The notes beneath the pieces were generated by a model. The model had not been told where the DNA came from, ran no database searches, and saw only the letters and a list, made by a program, of their open reading frames with translations. This document shows, piece after piece, positions 45,101 to 58,400 of a stretch of 64,000 bases of DNA. The stretch is from assembly GCA_963573305.1 (NCBI GenBank), contig OY754330.1, forward strand, positions 23,873,096 to 23,937,095. The letters run 5' to 3'. Numbering within the stretch: the first letter of the stretch is position 1; the number at the start of each line of letters is the position of its first letter. Position numbers and translations under genes: made by a program. The DNA is from Pyrrhosoma nymphula (taxonomy: Eukaryota; Arthropoda; Insecta; Odonata; Coenagrionidae).

Positions 45101-48100
45101 ACTATTACTGGTATATTTTATCCAATATTCAAGATGGTGTTTTAAAAAATATATTCTCTTTTGTTTATGCAAAAATGGCAGTTTTTCATACTTTGAAGGC
45201 ATATTTCATGGAAATGCCTCATTATCGGAGCTATTAAAAAATATGTCACTAATAGGCCTAAATAATGCATGTTAAACTGATTTTTACCCTTTTAGCACAT
45301 TTCATAGCTGTAAAAAAATTGCTAAATTTGGAACAATTTTCTGATTTTTAAACAATTATGGAATTTATACTCCATTTCCCATTCAACTTTTTTCAAAGCA
45401 TGTAGTACAAATAAAAAGAAAGCACTGCAAAATAAAAAAAATCTCGAACATCCTAGCTTCATTATTGCTGAAATTAGAGACATTTGAAAATTCACAGTTT
45501 TCCCCTTGCCTGTTAAAATGGCCATTTAGGTGTTGTTTTTAATTGATGTAAGTTCATTAAAAATCAATTTATAAAAATAAAAATGGCAGATTTTTTAATG
45601 TGTCTTAATGGTCTGTAGCATATATTTTGTTGAGAAATATTTATGATGGTCACCCTGCTCATTTCATAGTGCTCTGCATGATTTGAGACGGAAAGGGCCA
45701 ACTACACAAGTTTCTTCATAAACTAAGGTAGCCGGTGTAAACTTTCAGGAGCTACCTCTCATGTCACTCTTTGTGAGTATCCCAATAACTAGTCTATTCC
45801 TTTGGCGATGCAGAAGTCAGAGTCAGATGTTCAGGGTAAATTTCCTGTCACCTAGGCTAGTATAATATCAGCAATCCCCTCCTATTGTGCTTCTAAACCT
45901 TTTTAACCATTCTGTGTATGGCTAATAGATACAAAAATACTCCAGCCTTTGTGTTTGTTACCACTCTTCCGTCCTGATGTGCAAGATTTATGGTGGGCCA
46001 GTGACTTCTGAAATTCTATCTAACATTTACTATTTAACCTTTACCTTTGTTGCATTAATATACTATTATTATGATACAGTTTTCTTCCATTTGGGAGGGA
46101 TTTTCATAGCTTGGGATATGAAGCATAGGATATGAAGTTTGTTGGATTTTGTATTGATCAGGAAGTGATTTATAGAATTTCTACTCCGTTGTTAGAAATG
46201 ATATTCTTGATAAATTAAAACAAAAGCATATCCATATTAGTTGGATTGTGCCAATATTTTGTTGCTGAAGTAACATGCTGAAGAAGGCTCTTAATATATA
46301 TAGGATATTGATGAATCATATTTAAGTCTTGTACTGCTACTCTTAAACACTGGTAGGTATAACAGAGGCATTGATAGTAAATATGGGATGAAAATTTGAA
46401 ATGTAGTACTAAGTTAAGAATTAAGATAGCTCTATTCAAGAGAGTCAAAGCTAAAAGCGTAACTGGTGGGAGGATTATAATATCAATTGGTGAATGTACT
46501 GGGTTTTTAATGAGATAATGCTGGTCAAAGGTGACAATAAATCCTCTTGGATCTGGTTTCTGCATTGAGGATCCTATGTTTAAATTTGGATGAAACCTAT
46601 TGAAAACCCTGCCCAACTATAGCTGCATGATATTTTGGTGGTGAATACTAAATGGCGCAGAGACAGGAAATCTGTTTGTAATTTGAAAGTACGAATTTTG
46701 CATTTCTTGAGGCTAAATGTGGCATTGACTCATCCCAAAAGACATCGGGGTTGAACTAACTGTTAGTGGTGTTGAGAAAATTGGATATATTGTTGTATCT
46801 GGCATTGTTGTAATTTGAAGAAATTTGAATGTATCATAACAAAATAGTTTTTTTTTCATCAAGTTGTTTTCTCCCTCTTCTCATTTTGATTGGTGGTGCC
46901 ACCCAGATCTGCTGTATTTCTCAATTTTATAGTCTTATTTTTTCATCAGTCCAGCTGGTGTATCATAACTCTGATCTGATAAACGTGTCTGGTGTGTGTT
47001 ACTTTTGTAGATTTCAGCCCCCATGCAGATAAATTAACTCTACCTCAATTATGAATGAAAAACAAAGCATTTTTTTCATTCACAATGTTCAGTAAATTTC
47101 ACAAAGTCACGCCAGAAACCACAAACTTTTTTCAACCATAATGGTTGTGGGGTAAAGTTCTTTTATGATAGACCTGAGGTCATTGGCATGAGTCCGGTAA
47201 CAGTATGTGATTAATCATACAGGTTGATTAATGTGTGTGTTAGTCATTGTGGTATATAAGTGGTAACCTTGAGGGCTTCCAATGTGGCAGGGATTATTTT
47301 TTCTGAGCAGAAGTGCTTCTTGTTTATTTTCCTCTTAATCACATATTTTTGGACTGTATAAATCGTTAATAGCCTAACATGTACGGTAAAAATCTTTGTT
47401 TCTACTTAAAATTGTCAGTTTGGTTAAATAAATGTGTAGTCCTCCTGGGTCAAACTACATTTAGCTCTGTGGGCCCCTTATATATTGAAAGGTTGTGGGG
47501 TTTTGGTTTAAGCTATTGGTTATTAGAGGGTGTTGTGCTGTCTTCATTGAGAACTGGATGTTCGAAAAAAAAGGGTAAACATAGGGATTTCTCATCACGA
47601 AAACCTGGGAGAAATGGGAAAATTTTCAATATTTTCACGAATGTTGGTCTTACGTATACAAGAAGTGCGTGCATTCTCATTTTCTGCAAATCGCCGGTAT
47701 AACGATTGAACGCAAGTCAAGCATTAGTTTTGAAATTTTTGAAGTGCTTCACTATGGTATAGTTATTGTGACTGTCTAAAGTGTTGGTTGTTTCCTGATG
47801 ACGACCAGGGAGGTGGAAGTCATAAGATTAGATTAGATTTTAGCCTCAAGATGCTCTCCCCAGTTGGGAAGTCGTAAGACTGATCTGCTCTTGAATTTCT
47901 ATCGCTGGACCTTCATTCTTTGAGTGACTCATGCACCCGCACCCTATTTGCCTTTTGCTTGCCTCAATCGGTTGTGTTCTCCTTCAATTGTTCCACAACA
48001 TAAACAAGAGCCTTGCCACTTGTATGTTGGAAACTTAACAATATGACAAGCTTCTTGAAGAATCAGAATTTTTCCGTAAAAGCTGGGAAGAAGCCTCGAT

Positions 48101-49070
48101 TGGCGTAATCTTTTCGTCATAATACCAGTCTTGGTTTTGCTTATGTGCATCGAAACTTTATGCTCACTTTTTCATTTTTAGTTTAAAGGGTCTTGGACTT
48201 TCATAAGCTTCGCGTTTGTTCATCCTCTTTTACGTTTTTTAGACAGAGGCATCGTCGAATAAAGACATTTGATTGTCCCAAGCGGTTGTTTCCTTGTGTC
48301 AAGATGTAGAAGTGTCTTATGACTTTGTGTGTTTATTCACGAATATTTCATCCAGGTGTAAATACCTGAGTGCTGTTGAGTTTGCCAAATGAGTTTTATA
48401 GGTGCTAATGGGCACTAATTAAAGTCTGAAATAAATATGGCAATTTCTGGGGAGAGTGTTGAGTACACCACACCTGGCGAGTGCGTGAACCAGTGCTCCT
48501 GTGATTAATTCACTGACTTTGTAGGAATGCATGTTAGTATGCGATCATTGGCCATTTGACAACCGGTTTAATTCTTATGCCGGAGTCGCAATCTGACAGT
48601 TTCTGATTGGGCTTTATCGTTTCTTCACAAAGAAACTTTAAAGGAACTTTTCCAGAGAATTAACTCCTTGAAATAGGATGTACTTCAATTTTTACCATAG
48701 GAAACATCATGCACAAACGTGTAGTCATTGCCAGATCCGTTAGATGTGACGTAAAAGTTTTGAAAGCGTTCATTTAGTCTGAGCTGTATAATATTGTGTC
48801 ATAGGAAGAAAGCAAAATCACGTGAATGTTACTTGAACGATTCATTGAAATACGTTGTCAGACTTAACATGTCGATCATTTTTTATAGAGCTCTGATATA
48901 GTTCCAACGAGATAGAGAAATCAAACTGTAAGTTCTTCAGGCATTATCTTCTCAAAAACAAATGCGAGCAACCAATGTCCATCGTATTGCACGGTGACAT
49001 GTCACCAATGCCCTCAATAGTTAGAACAGGTTCTGTTCCATCTTCATTCACATCTGGCTCAAAATCAGAC
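42186..49070. other. Long AT-rich stretch, no gene recognised
   Basis: About 6.9 kb. Open frames up to 133 codons (minus strand, 46616-46215) have no domain, no splice context and no codon pattern that I can support. TTAACCTCTTAATCATGTCC near 43753 resembles a piggyBac-type end without a partner. Repeats could be present that I cannot recognise by eye. Confidence 0.45.
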
Positions 49071-50600
49071 ATCTTCTGTATCAATTGTGTCTTCTTCGAG
49101 TCTTGTGTCGATTGTGTGGGATCAGCAGGACATCTTTGCTTTCAGCGGACGAAGAGTATCGTTACGTTCGTAGCATTGTTGTGGATATCGGTTCAAAGCA
49201 GTGGAAACTTTGCGTTCTGGCAATTGGCTGAAGAACTTCAAACCTTTCACTAAGAGAGTGATGCATCTTTCCATCTCTTCTACACACACGAACCGAAATG
49301 TTGAGGAGCTCAAATTAGCTTCAGCCCAATCAAACAGGCCCTTAGGGATTCTGATTTGTCTTTTGTATGGCCTCTACAAGCTAGCCCTGGCAGCCAACCT
49401 CTTAACACAACCACTTACACCATCACATGGCCCTTTCCCGTGCGAGGCGGCGAAAAAGTGCCTTGTAGCTGGCACCCCAAAGTTGGAATCATGCAAGCAC
49501 TGGTTAATAAAGTTTTTTTTTATTCTTGTACTGTGCTGCACAACCATCAGAAAAAAAAATAATTTTCTTTAGTTCTGGTACTTTTTCGCATAGAAGTGGT
49601 ATTATCTGCTTCTGAAATGAGTAGATGCCAGCAGTGTCGTGTGTGAGGCAGTCAGAGATGAGTACAAGGCTTGAATGTTCCACCTTCTAAGTAATAACAC
49701 ACAAACGGATGGAGTGTAGCCAGACTATTATTCCAATGATAGCCCTGGGCGGCATCCTGAAGAACGAAACTGTAATTTTCTGCAAAGTCTTCACTGGCTA
49801 TAACTTCACCAGGCTGAATTGATCCTTTCGCTTCCTGGAGGTAGGCGGCTTGTTGTGGCGATGAAATGATGATCACGTAACACATGCAGCTTACTGGCAG
49901 AGGTGTTGACGAAGTCTTTGGAAGGCTGGTGAACTGTTTCTAAATTGTATCGGTCTGTAGTTTGCCATTGCTTATGGACTACTTTATCAATAAACAGATC
50001 ATCAAAAACGGTCTCCAATTCTACTTTGATAATATAAATATCTGGGCAATTGGAACACATCCCCTAGGAGCATTCAGGATGAGGTGGATTGCACATGGTC
50101 ATGTTCAGAGCCTCATGCAAATAGAATTCCGTTCATCGTCAATGAAGGCAATTTAGCTCCTTCCATCATTAATTTTAAATTCTGGTAAATCGGACATACA
50201 CAAACTGCATGGATACCTGATGCACGGGGTAGAACGCAATGTTTGATTTGCACTTCAGCAAACTTAGAGAATCCAATTTTAATATCTGCATTCTTCTCCT
50301 TGAAGAGTGCATAGATTTCTTTTAAGTTTGGCAGCATGAATCGCTTTTGTTCTTGTATTTTCTTACCATTTTTTCTGACTGACACAGTCTTTATTTCCAG
50401 GCATACTCCGACTGACATCATCATTTTTGTAGAAAGCAAAGAATATTTAGGCTGTCTCTACAGGCAACAATGGGCCAGGTTTAGGTTTGGGTGGAGTAAG
50501 AATGCCATTCTCTTCAACAGCCTTCTTAACATTTCTAATCATGTAGTTGGAAATGCTGGGAAATTCCTCCCTCACTCTCCTCAAGCTCCATTTTTTTTGG
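49070..50600 (-). pseudogene. Degraded transposase-like ORF, family not named
   Basis: Minus-strand fragments in order: SNYMIRNVKKAVEENGIL and PPKPKPG (about 50545-50475), then DVSRSMPG, KRFMLPNLKEIYALFKEK, KIGFSKFAEVQIKHCVLPRA and GIHAVCVCPIYQNLKLM (50440-50160), VHKQWQTTDR and LRDHHFIATTSRL (about 49980-49840), EDFAENYSFVLQDAAQGYHW (D at 49789), SDGCAAQYKNKK (D near 49547), SHGKGPCDGVSGCVKRLAAR and RFVCVEEMERCITLL (49313-49122). Two conserved Asp blocks (DFAENY and SDGCAAQ) in this order suggest an RNase-H-type transposase. I have a sense of similar multi-copy proteins in insects and cnidarians but cannot name the family. Many shifts and stops make it non-functional. Confidence 0.7.
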
Positions 50601-52905
50601 CAACATGGACAATATAATAAATCGTTCCCAATCTATTCTGCTTTCTCTGGACATCAGCACCAACTTTCTTTCCACTCTCACCATATTCGAAACTTTCTCG
50701 TTTGTCTTCCTCGCTGTACAATTCACCCTTTCCATTATCAAAGCCCGCAGCTTAAATGCCTTAAGTCTACGCACATTCTATTTCAACAATGACCAAGTTT
50801 CCGAGCCATTTAGCGCCATGCTCCATATTAGTGTTTTGACCGATCATGCCTTCTTGTCCTACCTCTGACCCCCCTCATCAATTCCATTTTCTTCGGAAAT
50901 GCTTCCTTGGCCAGAGCAGTTACAAACTATTTTCCTGCTAATCCTTATCCTTACATATCCATATCTATTGTTCTTTCATCCTATATATTCAGGTTCACTG
51001 GTCTATTCTCGCAGTCGTATAGCTCCTCTACGTATTCTCTCCACATATCCTGGATATCTTCCTGTTCGATTATTGAACTTCCCTGATTTGACCTTTGGTA
51101 CAGTTTGCCCTCTCTTACCACCCTATAACATTTTCACTTTGGCGTATGAAGCACTCTTTCCCCCCTCTTCTTTTTTCCTTGGGGTTCCCCTTCAGCTTTT
51201 CCTTGGGGTTCCCCTTCCACCAGTTTTATTTTGCCTGATTGGTCACTCGCCGGATTTAATTATTCAATTCCTTGTACTTCCTCTTGCCTATTTCGGTGTT
51301 GACGTTTTTACATATTCTTCTCTCCTCCTTATTCTTAATCCTCTCTTCCATAACTCAGTGTTTCTTAAAATTCTTCTTTTCCACCGTTCCTATTTCCTAT
51401 TCCTATTAATTAAGAGAGATATTTTGCCGAACGGATAGGTATGGGAATTCGTTTTTCCCCCGAACAATAAGGGACTTTAATTAATGCTAGGCGTAATTTC
51501 ATTAGAGCGTTTCCTTTTTATATTTAAACGGCTGGTGTCCTAACACCCCCCGCCACACGCCTATTGAGGCGGCTTGCGGGGTAGTATGTAGATGTATTGT
51601 TTTCTCTGCCGCTCCTACTATGCCTGTTTTTATAATCTCCTATCTTCTCTCTATTGTTCCCACACTCTTTGCTTCAACTACGTTCTTTTCCACCAGCTCT
51701 TGGTATTCCCTCCTTTTCAACCCTTTCAGTGCTTCAAGGTTCCATGTCTTTATCTTCCTCCCTTTAGCAAGAATTTCGAATCAGACTGCACAGTTCATCA
51801 TGATCAAGTTATGATCTGAATCCGCATCTGCCCCTGGATAGCTTGGCGCGTTTTTTACATTGTTCCTAAATCTCTGCATTACCATAATATATCAATATAT
51901 TATCTCCTAGTATCACCTGGCATTTTCCATGTGTACCTACGCCTGGGGTGATGTTTAGTGTTTGTCACTACCAATTTATTTCTTCTACAAAATTCAACTG
52001 CCTTCATACTGCGATCATTTCTTGTCCCTAGCCCATACCCTTCCACTTCAAATCTGTCCCTCCCTTCCCCCACCACTGCATTCCAGTCGCCCATCACCAT
52101 CAGGTTTTTCTTTCCCGGGACGTCGAATTATTTCTTCTAGTTGCTCGTACACCTCGTCCTCCTTGTTCGTGGTTGCTTGTAGGCATATATACCTGGACCA
52201 GTACGACATTCGTCGGGCGTACTTTTATTTCTACAAATAGTATCCTGTCGTTCACCTGTTCAATGCTTGCCACCCTTAGCCATAATTTTGTATTCAGTAC
52301 CATACGTACCCCCACGTAGACTCTCATCTCCCCCACTATAGATTACCCTGTAACTATCACTCCAATAGTCCCTGCTATTCTTCCATCTCACCTCGCACAG
52401 CCCCAAAGCATCTATTTTCCCATTCTCTATTTCCTGATTAATATTCTCAAGTTTACCGGTCCTCATCATTGCCCTCATGTTCCATGTACCTATTTTTACT
52501 TCCTCGTTATCTTCTTCTTCCTTCTATTTCTTGTATCCTATGATGAGGATGTGTGCAAGGATATCGTGTGATGACTACCGTGGAGGCCTTGCCTCCCCCG
52601 CTGCCGGGCACGACACCCGCCCTAGTGGGCTGCGTCCCGTAGTTGCCAGGATTCTCTCTGTGAATGACTTTCATATTCCGGGTGATTGATAGTTGAGAGT
52701 GACTCCCTCCCCCGCTTGCCAACGGTATTTTTAACGTGACACCATCACGTAACTACCTTTCGTCTGGCTCCTACACTTCGACCTATCTGGCAATGGTGGT
52801 CCTGCTAGGGGTAATAATAATGATTGCTGCTGTCAGTCCAGCCCTAGGGGTCATTGGAACGCACAAAGCCCTTCCACTACGTCAACGTTGTAGTTCAAGG
52901 GAATA
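50600..52905 (-). mobile_element. APE-type LINE, minus strand, RT core deleted
   Basis: From the 5' side (high coordinates): a conserved leader with GTQPTRAGVVPGSGG and VVITRYPC (52722-52507), the endonuclease with LENINQEIENGKIDALGLCE (catalytic E followed by VRW), VMGDWNAVVGEGRD (51900-52100) and PGADAD then DHNLIM (about 51830), then the linker IQDMWREYVEELYD (about 51050). Next comes directly VTALAKEAFPKKMELM (about 50915) and the C-terminal RLKAF..ARKTNEKV block (50774-50600). The central RT motifs, found at 25-26 kb in the same family, are missing. A piece of another LINE is inserted at about 51440. Confidence 0.85.
51440..51597 (+). mobile_element. 3' end of a different LINE inserted in the minus-strand LINE
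   Basis: On the plus strand: RYGNSFFPRTIRDFN, then after a short broken stretch NGWCPNTPRHTPIEAACGVV, ending in GTAGATGTA. NSFFPRTI..WN is a common C-terminal motif of jockey/CR1-type ORF2, followed by a short 3' end. Host LINE sequence (endonuclease C-terminus and linker) continues on both sides. Confidence 0.7.
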
Positions 52906-52975
52906 CGCGTCCAAAAACAATGGTAATAGTGGGCGCCCTTACCGCACTCCCCGCCCTATCCAGTGACAAGTGTGC
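52906..52975 (-). mobile_element. Short piece of the same LINE family joined to its 5' end
   Basis: GGGCGCCCTTACCGCACTCC followed by CCGCCCTATC is close to 56069-56096 of the other copy, which encodes the reverse-transcriptase segment near RQGCPL. It abuts the 5' leader of the LINE at 52.9 kb. Two copies or a rearranged one must have met here. Confidence 0.5.
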
Positions 52976-55485
52976 GGAGGTTAAATATTGTAGGGGCCGA
53001 AATTCTGGGTATTCCTGAATTTCTCGCGGACTATGTAGGATTTTTTTTTGTCACGTGATTCACTTCCTCAGACGGCATTGAGCGTGTTTACGGATTGGCT
53101 GAATTTTTAACTTTCAACTGCGCTATTATCTTGGACGGACTTGTGTAACTAAAAGTCGTGGCCATTGACGCCAGTAGTAGTTTTGTGTAAGGAAAATGTC
53201 CCGACCCAGACTGGGCTATCGACCCAGTTTGTGTGATATTGGGGTAATTTTTCGATCATTTTTGGTCGGTGAGACGACATGAAGGTGCGTTGTAGAGTTT
53301 TTCTACGTAAAAACAAAAGGGAAGAAATCCGTTTCTTCGCTCGATTATTGATATTAATGGAACGAATAAATTGAGAAAGCCATTTTTGCTTTAGCTATTG
53401 TAAATTGTTAGATTACCGTTTCCCTTCATGTCCCTCTATGGCTTGGGTCTTGCCTCTCTGTGCGACGCAACGTGTAGGATGCGGGAGTGGATGACTAAGC
53501 GAAATGTAACCTTGTCCATGAATCCGCAGTAGGATCTGACATTACGGTATAAACAATTTCTAACGGCGATGGATGGAATCTATACTGCTTTATTGAGAGT
53601 TGCCAATCCAGCGCTATCTGGATGTTGAGACTTTCTTTTCTACTTTCTAAAGTTTAATAATTGTATTGCCTGACAGTCTTAATATAAGATCCGGCTGGGA
53701 CGCTGGAAAGTGCATCTTTGCCGTAAAGGAATTGGGTCTGAGAGAAACCATATTCTCCAATGGCTTAATGCTCGTTTCTCAACACCCAGCTACCTAGTTT
53801 CGTGTAACCTCATGGGTATTATAACCGTTAAATAACTAAAGAGTTTTTTATTATAACCATGGCCATCTGTTTGTAGCCGATGAATGATTCTCGTATTACG
53901 TCAGGACTATCGTTGCATTCATGCAGGATAGAATTTCTGCCATCCTCTTGTATATAACATGTCTCCGGGCTTATTGGCTGGAATGCGGATGCTTTGAAAG
54001 AATTTCGCGAGCACGCTTAATTTTCTTGTTTTCGCCGGTCTCTTGTGGCGCACTTTCTTCCTGCTTGGTTTGTCGTAGTTATAGGATTTTTCTGCATCGT
54101 ATATGAAGATTACGAAGCTCCTTAATCATCACCCACCATCTGAAAATTCATCCTTCGCACTTTTTCCTTAAAAGTGAATGACTCGTTTGCTGATTATTCG
54201 TAACCGGCAGTAACCTACGGATATATAGTGGATATGGCTTCTTAATATACTTAATAAACTTCTTAATATTGAGTTGGACATTTTAACCCTATTTTTATTA
54301 CTCAGCACGAGTGTATGTAGAAACTTATTCTTTCATGGAAATAATAGCTATTTCATAGCTAATTCAATATTTCAGCGATAGTGGGGTTTAACGAAAGTGA
54401 CAGGTCCCCTAAATAGGTTTTACTTCTATAACTACTTTCTACAAATTTTACTCAGAATGATAGTTTTTAATTTTTTTATAATGTTTATTCCATGCCAAAG
54501 CTCCGACAAAAATGCAAAAAATGCCCTTACTATCTCAATTTGCACGAAATTTTTGTGTTTTCCTTATAAGGCCCTTTGTTTGTGTATATAATTTTTATGA
54601 AAAATATTGAGTTTTTTCGGAGATACGGGGCTAATGAAAAATTCGGCATTTGTAATAGCAAGTCTCAGAATTTTCCCATTTTGGTCAGATCCAAGAAAGC
54701 TAGGAAGTTCCTCAAAGAATCATTTTGTACGAAAAATATTAGTGTATCTTATTCGACAGTCAATATTTAAAATTTTTTGAAAATTTTCAAAATATTTGAA
54801 AATTTAAAATTAAATTTTCAAAATGCACCTCACCTTCGATCCATCAAATTTTAGAATCTTGTAGTCCTTCGTGTTATTTAAGAGGCTGCAAAGTTTCGTC
54901 ATTGCAATATTTCATATAAGGGAGAAAAAAGTTTTGTTCATGGCATGCACTTCACTGTGTCCACGCCCATCTGGTTGAATAGCAGTTAGGCCTTTCGCTA
55001 CTTGCTAATGGAGTGAGAAATGCACTATGATATACTTTTAACGTAAGGTAGAAGTGTTACTTCAAAAAAAGGTCACTTTACATAATGGGCATTGCTTAAA
55101 ACAGTTACTTCGCAGTCGGGTTTATATAACGGTGCACAGTGGTCCCAAATCGAAAAAAGCTGGCCAAAATTAATTTTTTCAACTTTGTACGAGGAAGTTC
55201 GGAAAGTTTAATTCGTATTTTACAGTATATGGTCTACAATATAGGCTACTACAATGGTCATTGTACTGCTCATATTAATCTGTGGAACCCGTAAAATATA
55301 GGTCATTCGGGGTAAATATGCCTGTCGCGCGAACTCCCCTCGATTTTTAGAGATATTTACCTTCTTAGAACAAAGCGCTCGGACAATATATCAAGCTTAA
55401 AAAATTACTACACGTAAATTGGTACATCTAAGCATCATTTACTAATGATTTGGATTCCTTCAAGTTTTTTTCAACCTAAATAAAA
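52976..55485. other. No gene recognised; one weak candidate first exon
   Basis: At 53196 an ATG in GGAAAATG context opens MSRPRLGYRPSLCDIG, followed by a GTAATT donor-like site at 53244. I recognise no homologue. The remainder is AT-rich. At about 55140-55160, GTGGTCCCAAATCGAAAAAA is shared in inverted form with 61427-61452. Confidence 0.3.
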
Positions 55486-58400
55486 ATGTTTAAACATTTC
55501 ATTAATTCATTCATTCAAGTATTCTACCAGCTGATTGGTAGGTTCTTGGACAGTCCCCATTCTGCATCCCAATTTCATACACATTGTCTCGCTTACAGAG
55601 TCTCCATATCAGAGTTTTCACCAGCCTCTTCTTTACGTCTCTTCTCAGACCCCCCTCATCAATTCCCTTCTCTTAGAAAATGCTTCTTTAGCCACGGCAA
55701 TTCTGCATCTGGTGTCCCTACCACTAAACCCATTCTCCTCTAAAATACTACCCAGATACGTAAACTACTCGACCTGCTCTATCTTCTGCCCTCCCACCCT
55801 TATATTCAGCCTCGCCTTCTGCTTATAGAAAATCTCATCATTTTCGTTTTCTTGTGGTTGATCTTCATCCCATACTTTACGCTCTGCACCCATAACGCAT
55901 TCACCGTTGACTGTGACCCCTTGGCAGACTGACTGACGAATGCTTGATCATCTGCAAATCTCACTGATTTTATCAGCTCACCTCATACCTTTATTCCTAC
56001 CCCCTCCTCCCCCCATGCCTCCCTTACTATTTCTTCTGAGTACACGTTAAAAAGCAACGGCGTTAGTGGGCACCCCTGCCGCACTCTCCGTCCTATCGTG
56101 GCCCATCCCGATTCTCCATCGGCTACCCTAACCTGCACCGTCTGGTTAATTTACAAATTCCGAATCAGACGCCTGTCCCTCCATTCGACCCCTAATTTCT
56201 TCAACACTCCATTAATTTCGTCCAGTCCACCCGATCAAACGCCTTCTCGAACTCTACGAAGCATGCAAAAACATCCTGTCCATGCTCTAGTTTTCTTTGT
56301 ATTAGCGTCCTCAACACCGCTATAGCGTCTCGCGTTCCCGTCCCTCTCCTAAAACCGAACTGGTCGTCACCCAGGTATTCATTTGCCTTCTTCTATAGCC
56401 TTCTGTTTATAATTCTCAGAACTACTTTGGCCGCGTGGGATATTAAGCTTATTGTCCTATAGTCTTCGCATGTTTTTGATTTGCTCTTCTACGGTATAGG
56501 AATTAGTACAGTCTTCGCGAAGTCTTCCGGCCACACTGCATCCTCATAAATCCTATGAATAAGCGCAAAAAGTTTTTCCCTTCTGTTCTTCCCCATACTC
56601 TTTAAAAACTCTGCAGGTATGTCATCTATTCCCACCGCCTTATTCCTTTTCATCTCGTAAAGCTCTTTTGATTTTACTATCTAGGGTACCTGGTCCGAAG
56701 CCATCTCTGTCGATTTCGTCTTCCCTTTCTATATCTAACTTATCGGGCCGTATTTCTTTACCATACAGCTCTTCAACATAATCCTTCCACCTCTTCTGGA
56801 TCTATTTCGGTTCTACGATCACCTTTCCCATATTGTCTGTTATCGTTGTAATTCCTCTTCCCTTATCACCACCCGTCAGTTCCTTTACTTTCCTATATAA
56901 TGCATCTGATCTTCCCTCTTTTTGGTATTTATCTAACGAATCGATCTGTTCTCTTCACCACGCCTCTCTTGCTTTCTTTGTTTCTCTTATAAGCCTGTTA
57001 TTTAATTCTCGGTATTTTCTTATACCTAGCTCTGAGTTAACGCTATTCCATTTCCTTCTCTCCTGCATCTCCATTATCATCTCCTTCGTGATCCACGGTT
57101 TTCTTATTTTAGCTGCACTCACTGCGCCTACCGTTGTTTCGCCGCTTCTACAATCCCATTTTTCAAATTTCCCCATTCATCTTTCACTGATCCAACTCCA
57201 TGATCTTCACCCGCTATCTCATCAACCTTCTCACGATACTTCTTTTTCATTGCCGCCCCAGTTAATGCCTCCGTATTCAACTTTCGTAACCCCCGTCCCA
57301 TTCTTATCTTTTTCAGTTTTACCCGACATTTCATAACCGATAAGTTGTTGTCTGTGTCTGCATCAGCTCCTGGATAAGTATGCGAGCTTTTAACACTATT
57401 CCTGTGTCTGTGACGAACCATTATATAATCTATCTGGAACCTATGTGTGTCTCCCGGATTCTTCCAAGTGTACCTACGTCGAGGATGATGTCTGAACCAT
57501 GTATTTGTAATCACTAGGTTATTTCTACGGCCTAACTCCACAGCTTTCTCGCCGCGGTCATTTCTCCTTCCTAGCCCGTAATCGCCCACCTCCCGCCCAT
57601 CTCTGCCCTCACCCACCACCGCGTTCCAATCCCCCATCACTACTTAGTGCTTACTCCCAGGTATCCTACCAATTATTTCCTCTAGCTGACCGTATACACC
57701 ATCTGCCTCCTCTTTATGATTAGAGGTAGGCATATAGACCTGGATAATAACTAAATTCCTTGGATCTGCCTTTAATTCTACGACCTTTATCCTATCTCTC
57801 ACTAATATCCTATCTGTTTGGTATCCACTAATTTTCTACCAAGTTTCCCATTCATTACGAATGCAACCCCGTGCTGACTTTCATTCCCTCCACTATATAT
57901 TACTCTATAGCCATCGCTCCAGTAGTTACCGTCATCCTTCCATCTTGCCTCTCCCAGACTCATTATGTCTACACCCACCCTCTCCATTTCTTGTTTTATA
58001 TTATCTAGCTTACCCGCCCTCAGCATAGTCCTAACATTCCATGTGCCTATTCTGATTGTTTCGTTCCTATTCCTTATCTTCTTTTCCTCTGAGGCTGCAT
58101 TTTCTGAACAAGGCTTTCGAGTGATGACGACCGCAGGGTCCTTGCTCCCACCGCTGCCGAGCACGACATCCGGCAGACTGGGCCGAGTCCCGTAGTTTTC
58201 AGGATTCATTATCATTTGTGAACTGTCCATAATTTCAAGGTTTTTGTTTCAATTGAGATTGTATTCCGTGGCCTTACTCACTAGTGTTTTTTACGTGACA
58301 CCATCACTTCAGAGGCCGCCCACTGGGGTCAGACGCCTTTTGCAGCCGCCTCACTGAGGTACAGACGCTACACGGACTACCATTCGTCCCTCTCCTAACC

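Noticed and set aside
46215..46616. 133-codon open frame on the minus strand
   Set aside because: No recognisable domain, biased toward AT-rich codons, no splice or start context, and no neighbouring exon. Expected by chance in this length of AT-rich DNA.
51900..58230. Host gene for an endonuclease or craniofacial-development-type protein
   Set aside because: The endonuclease parts are followed by reverse-transcriptase blocks of the same LINE family and are full of stops and shifts. Database proteins with such names are often LINE ORFs.
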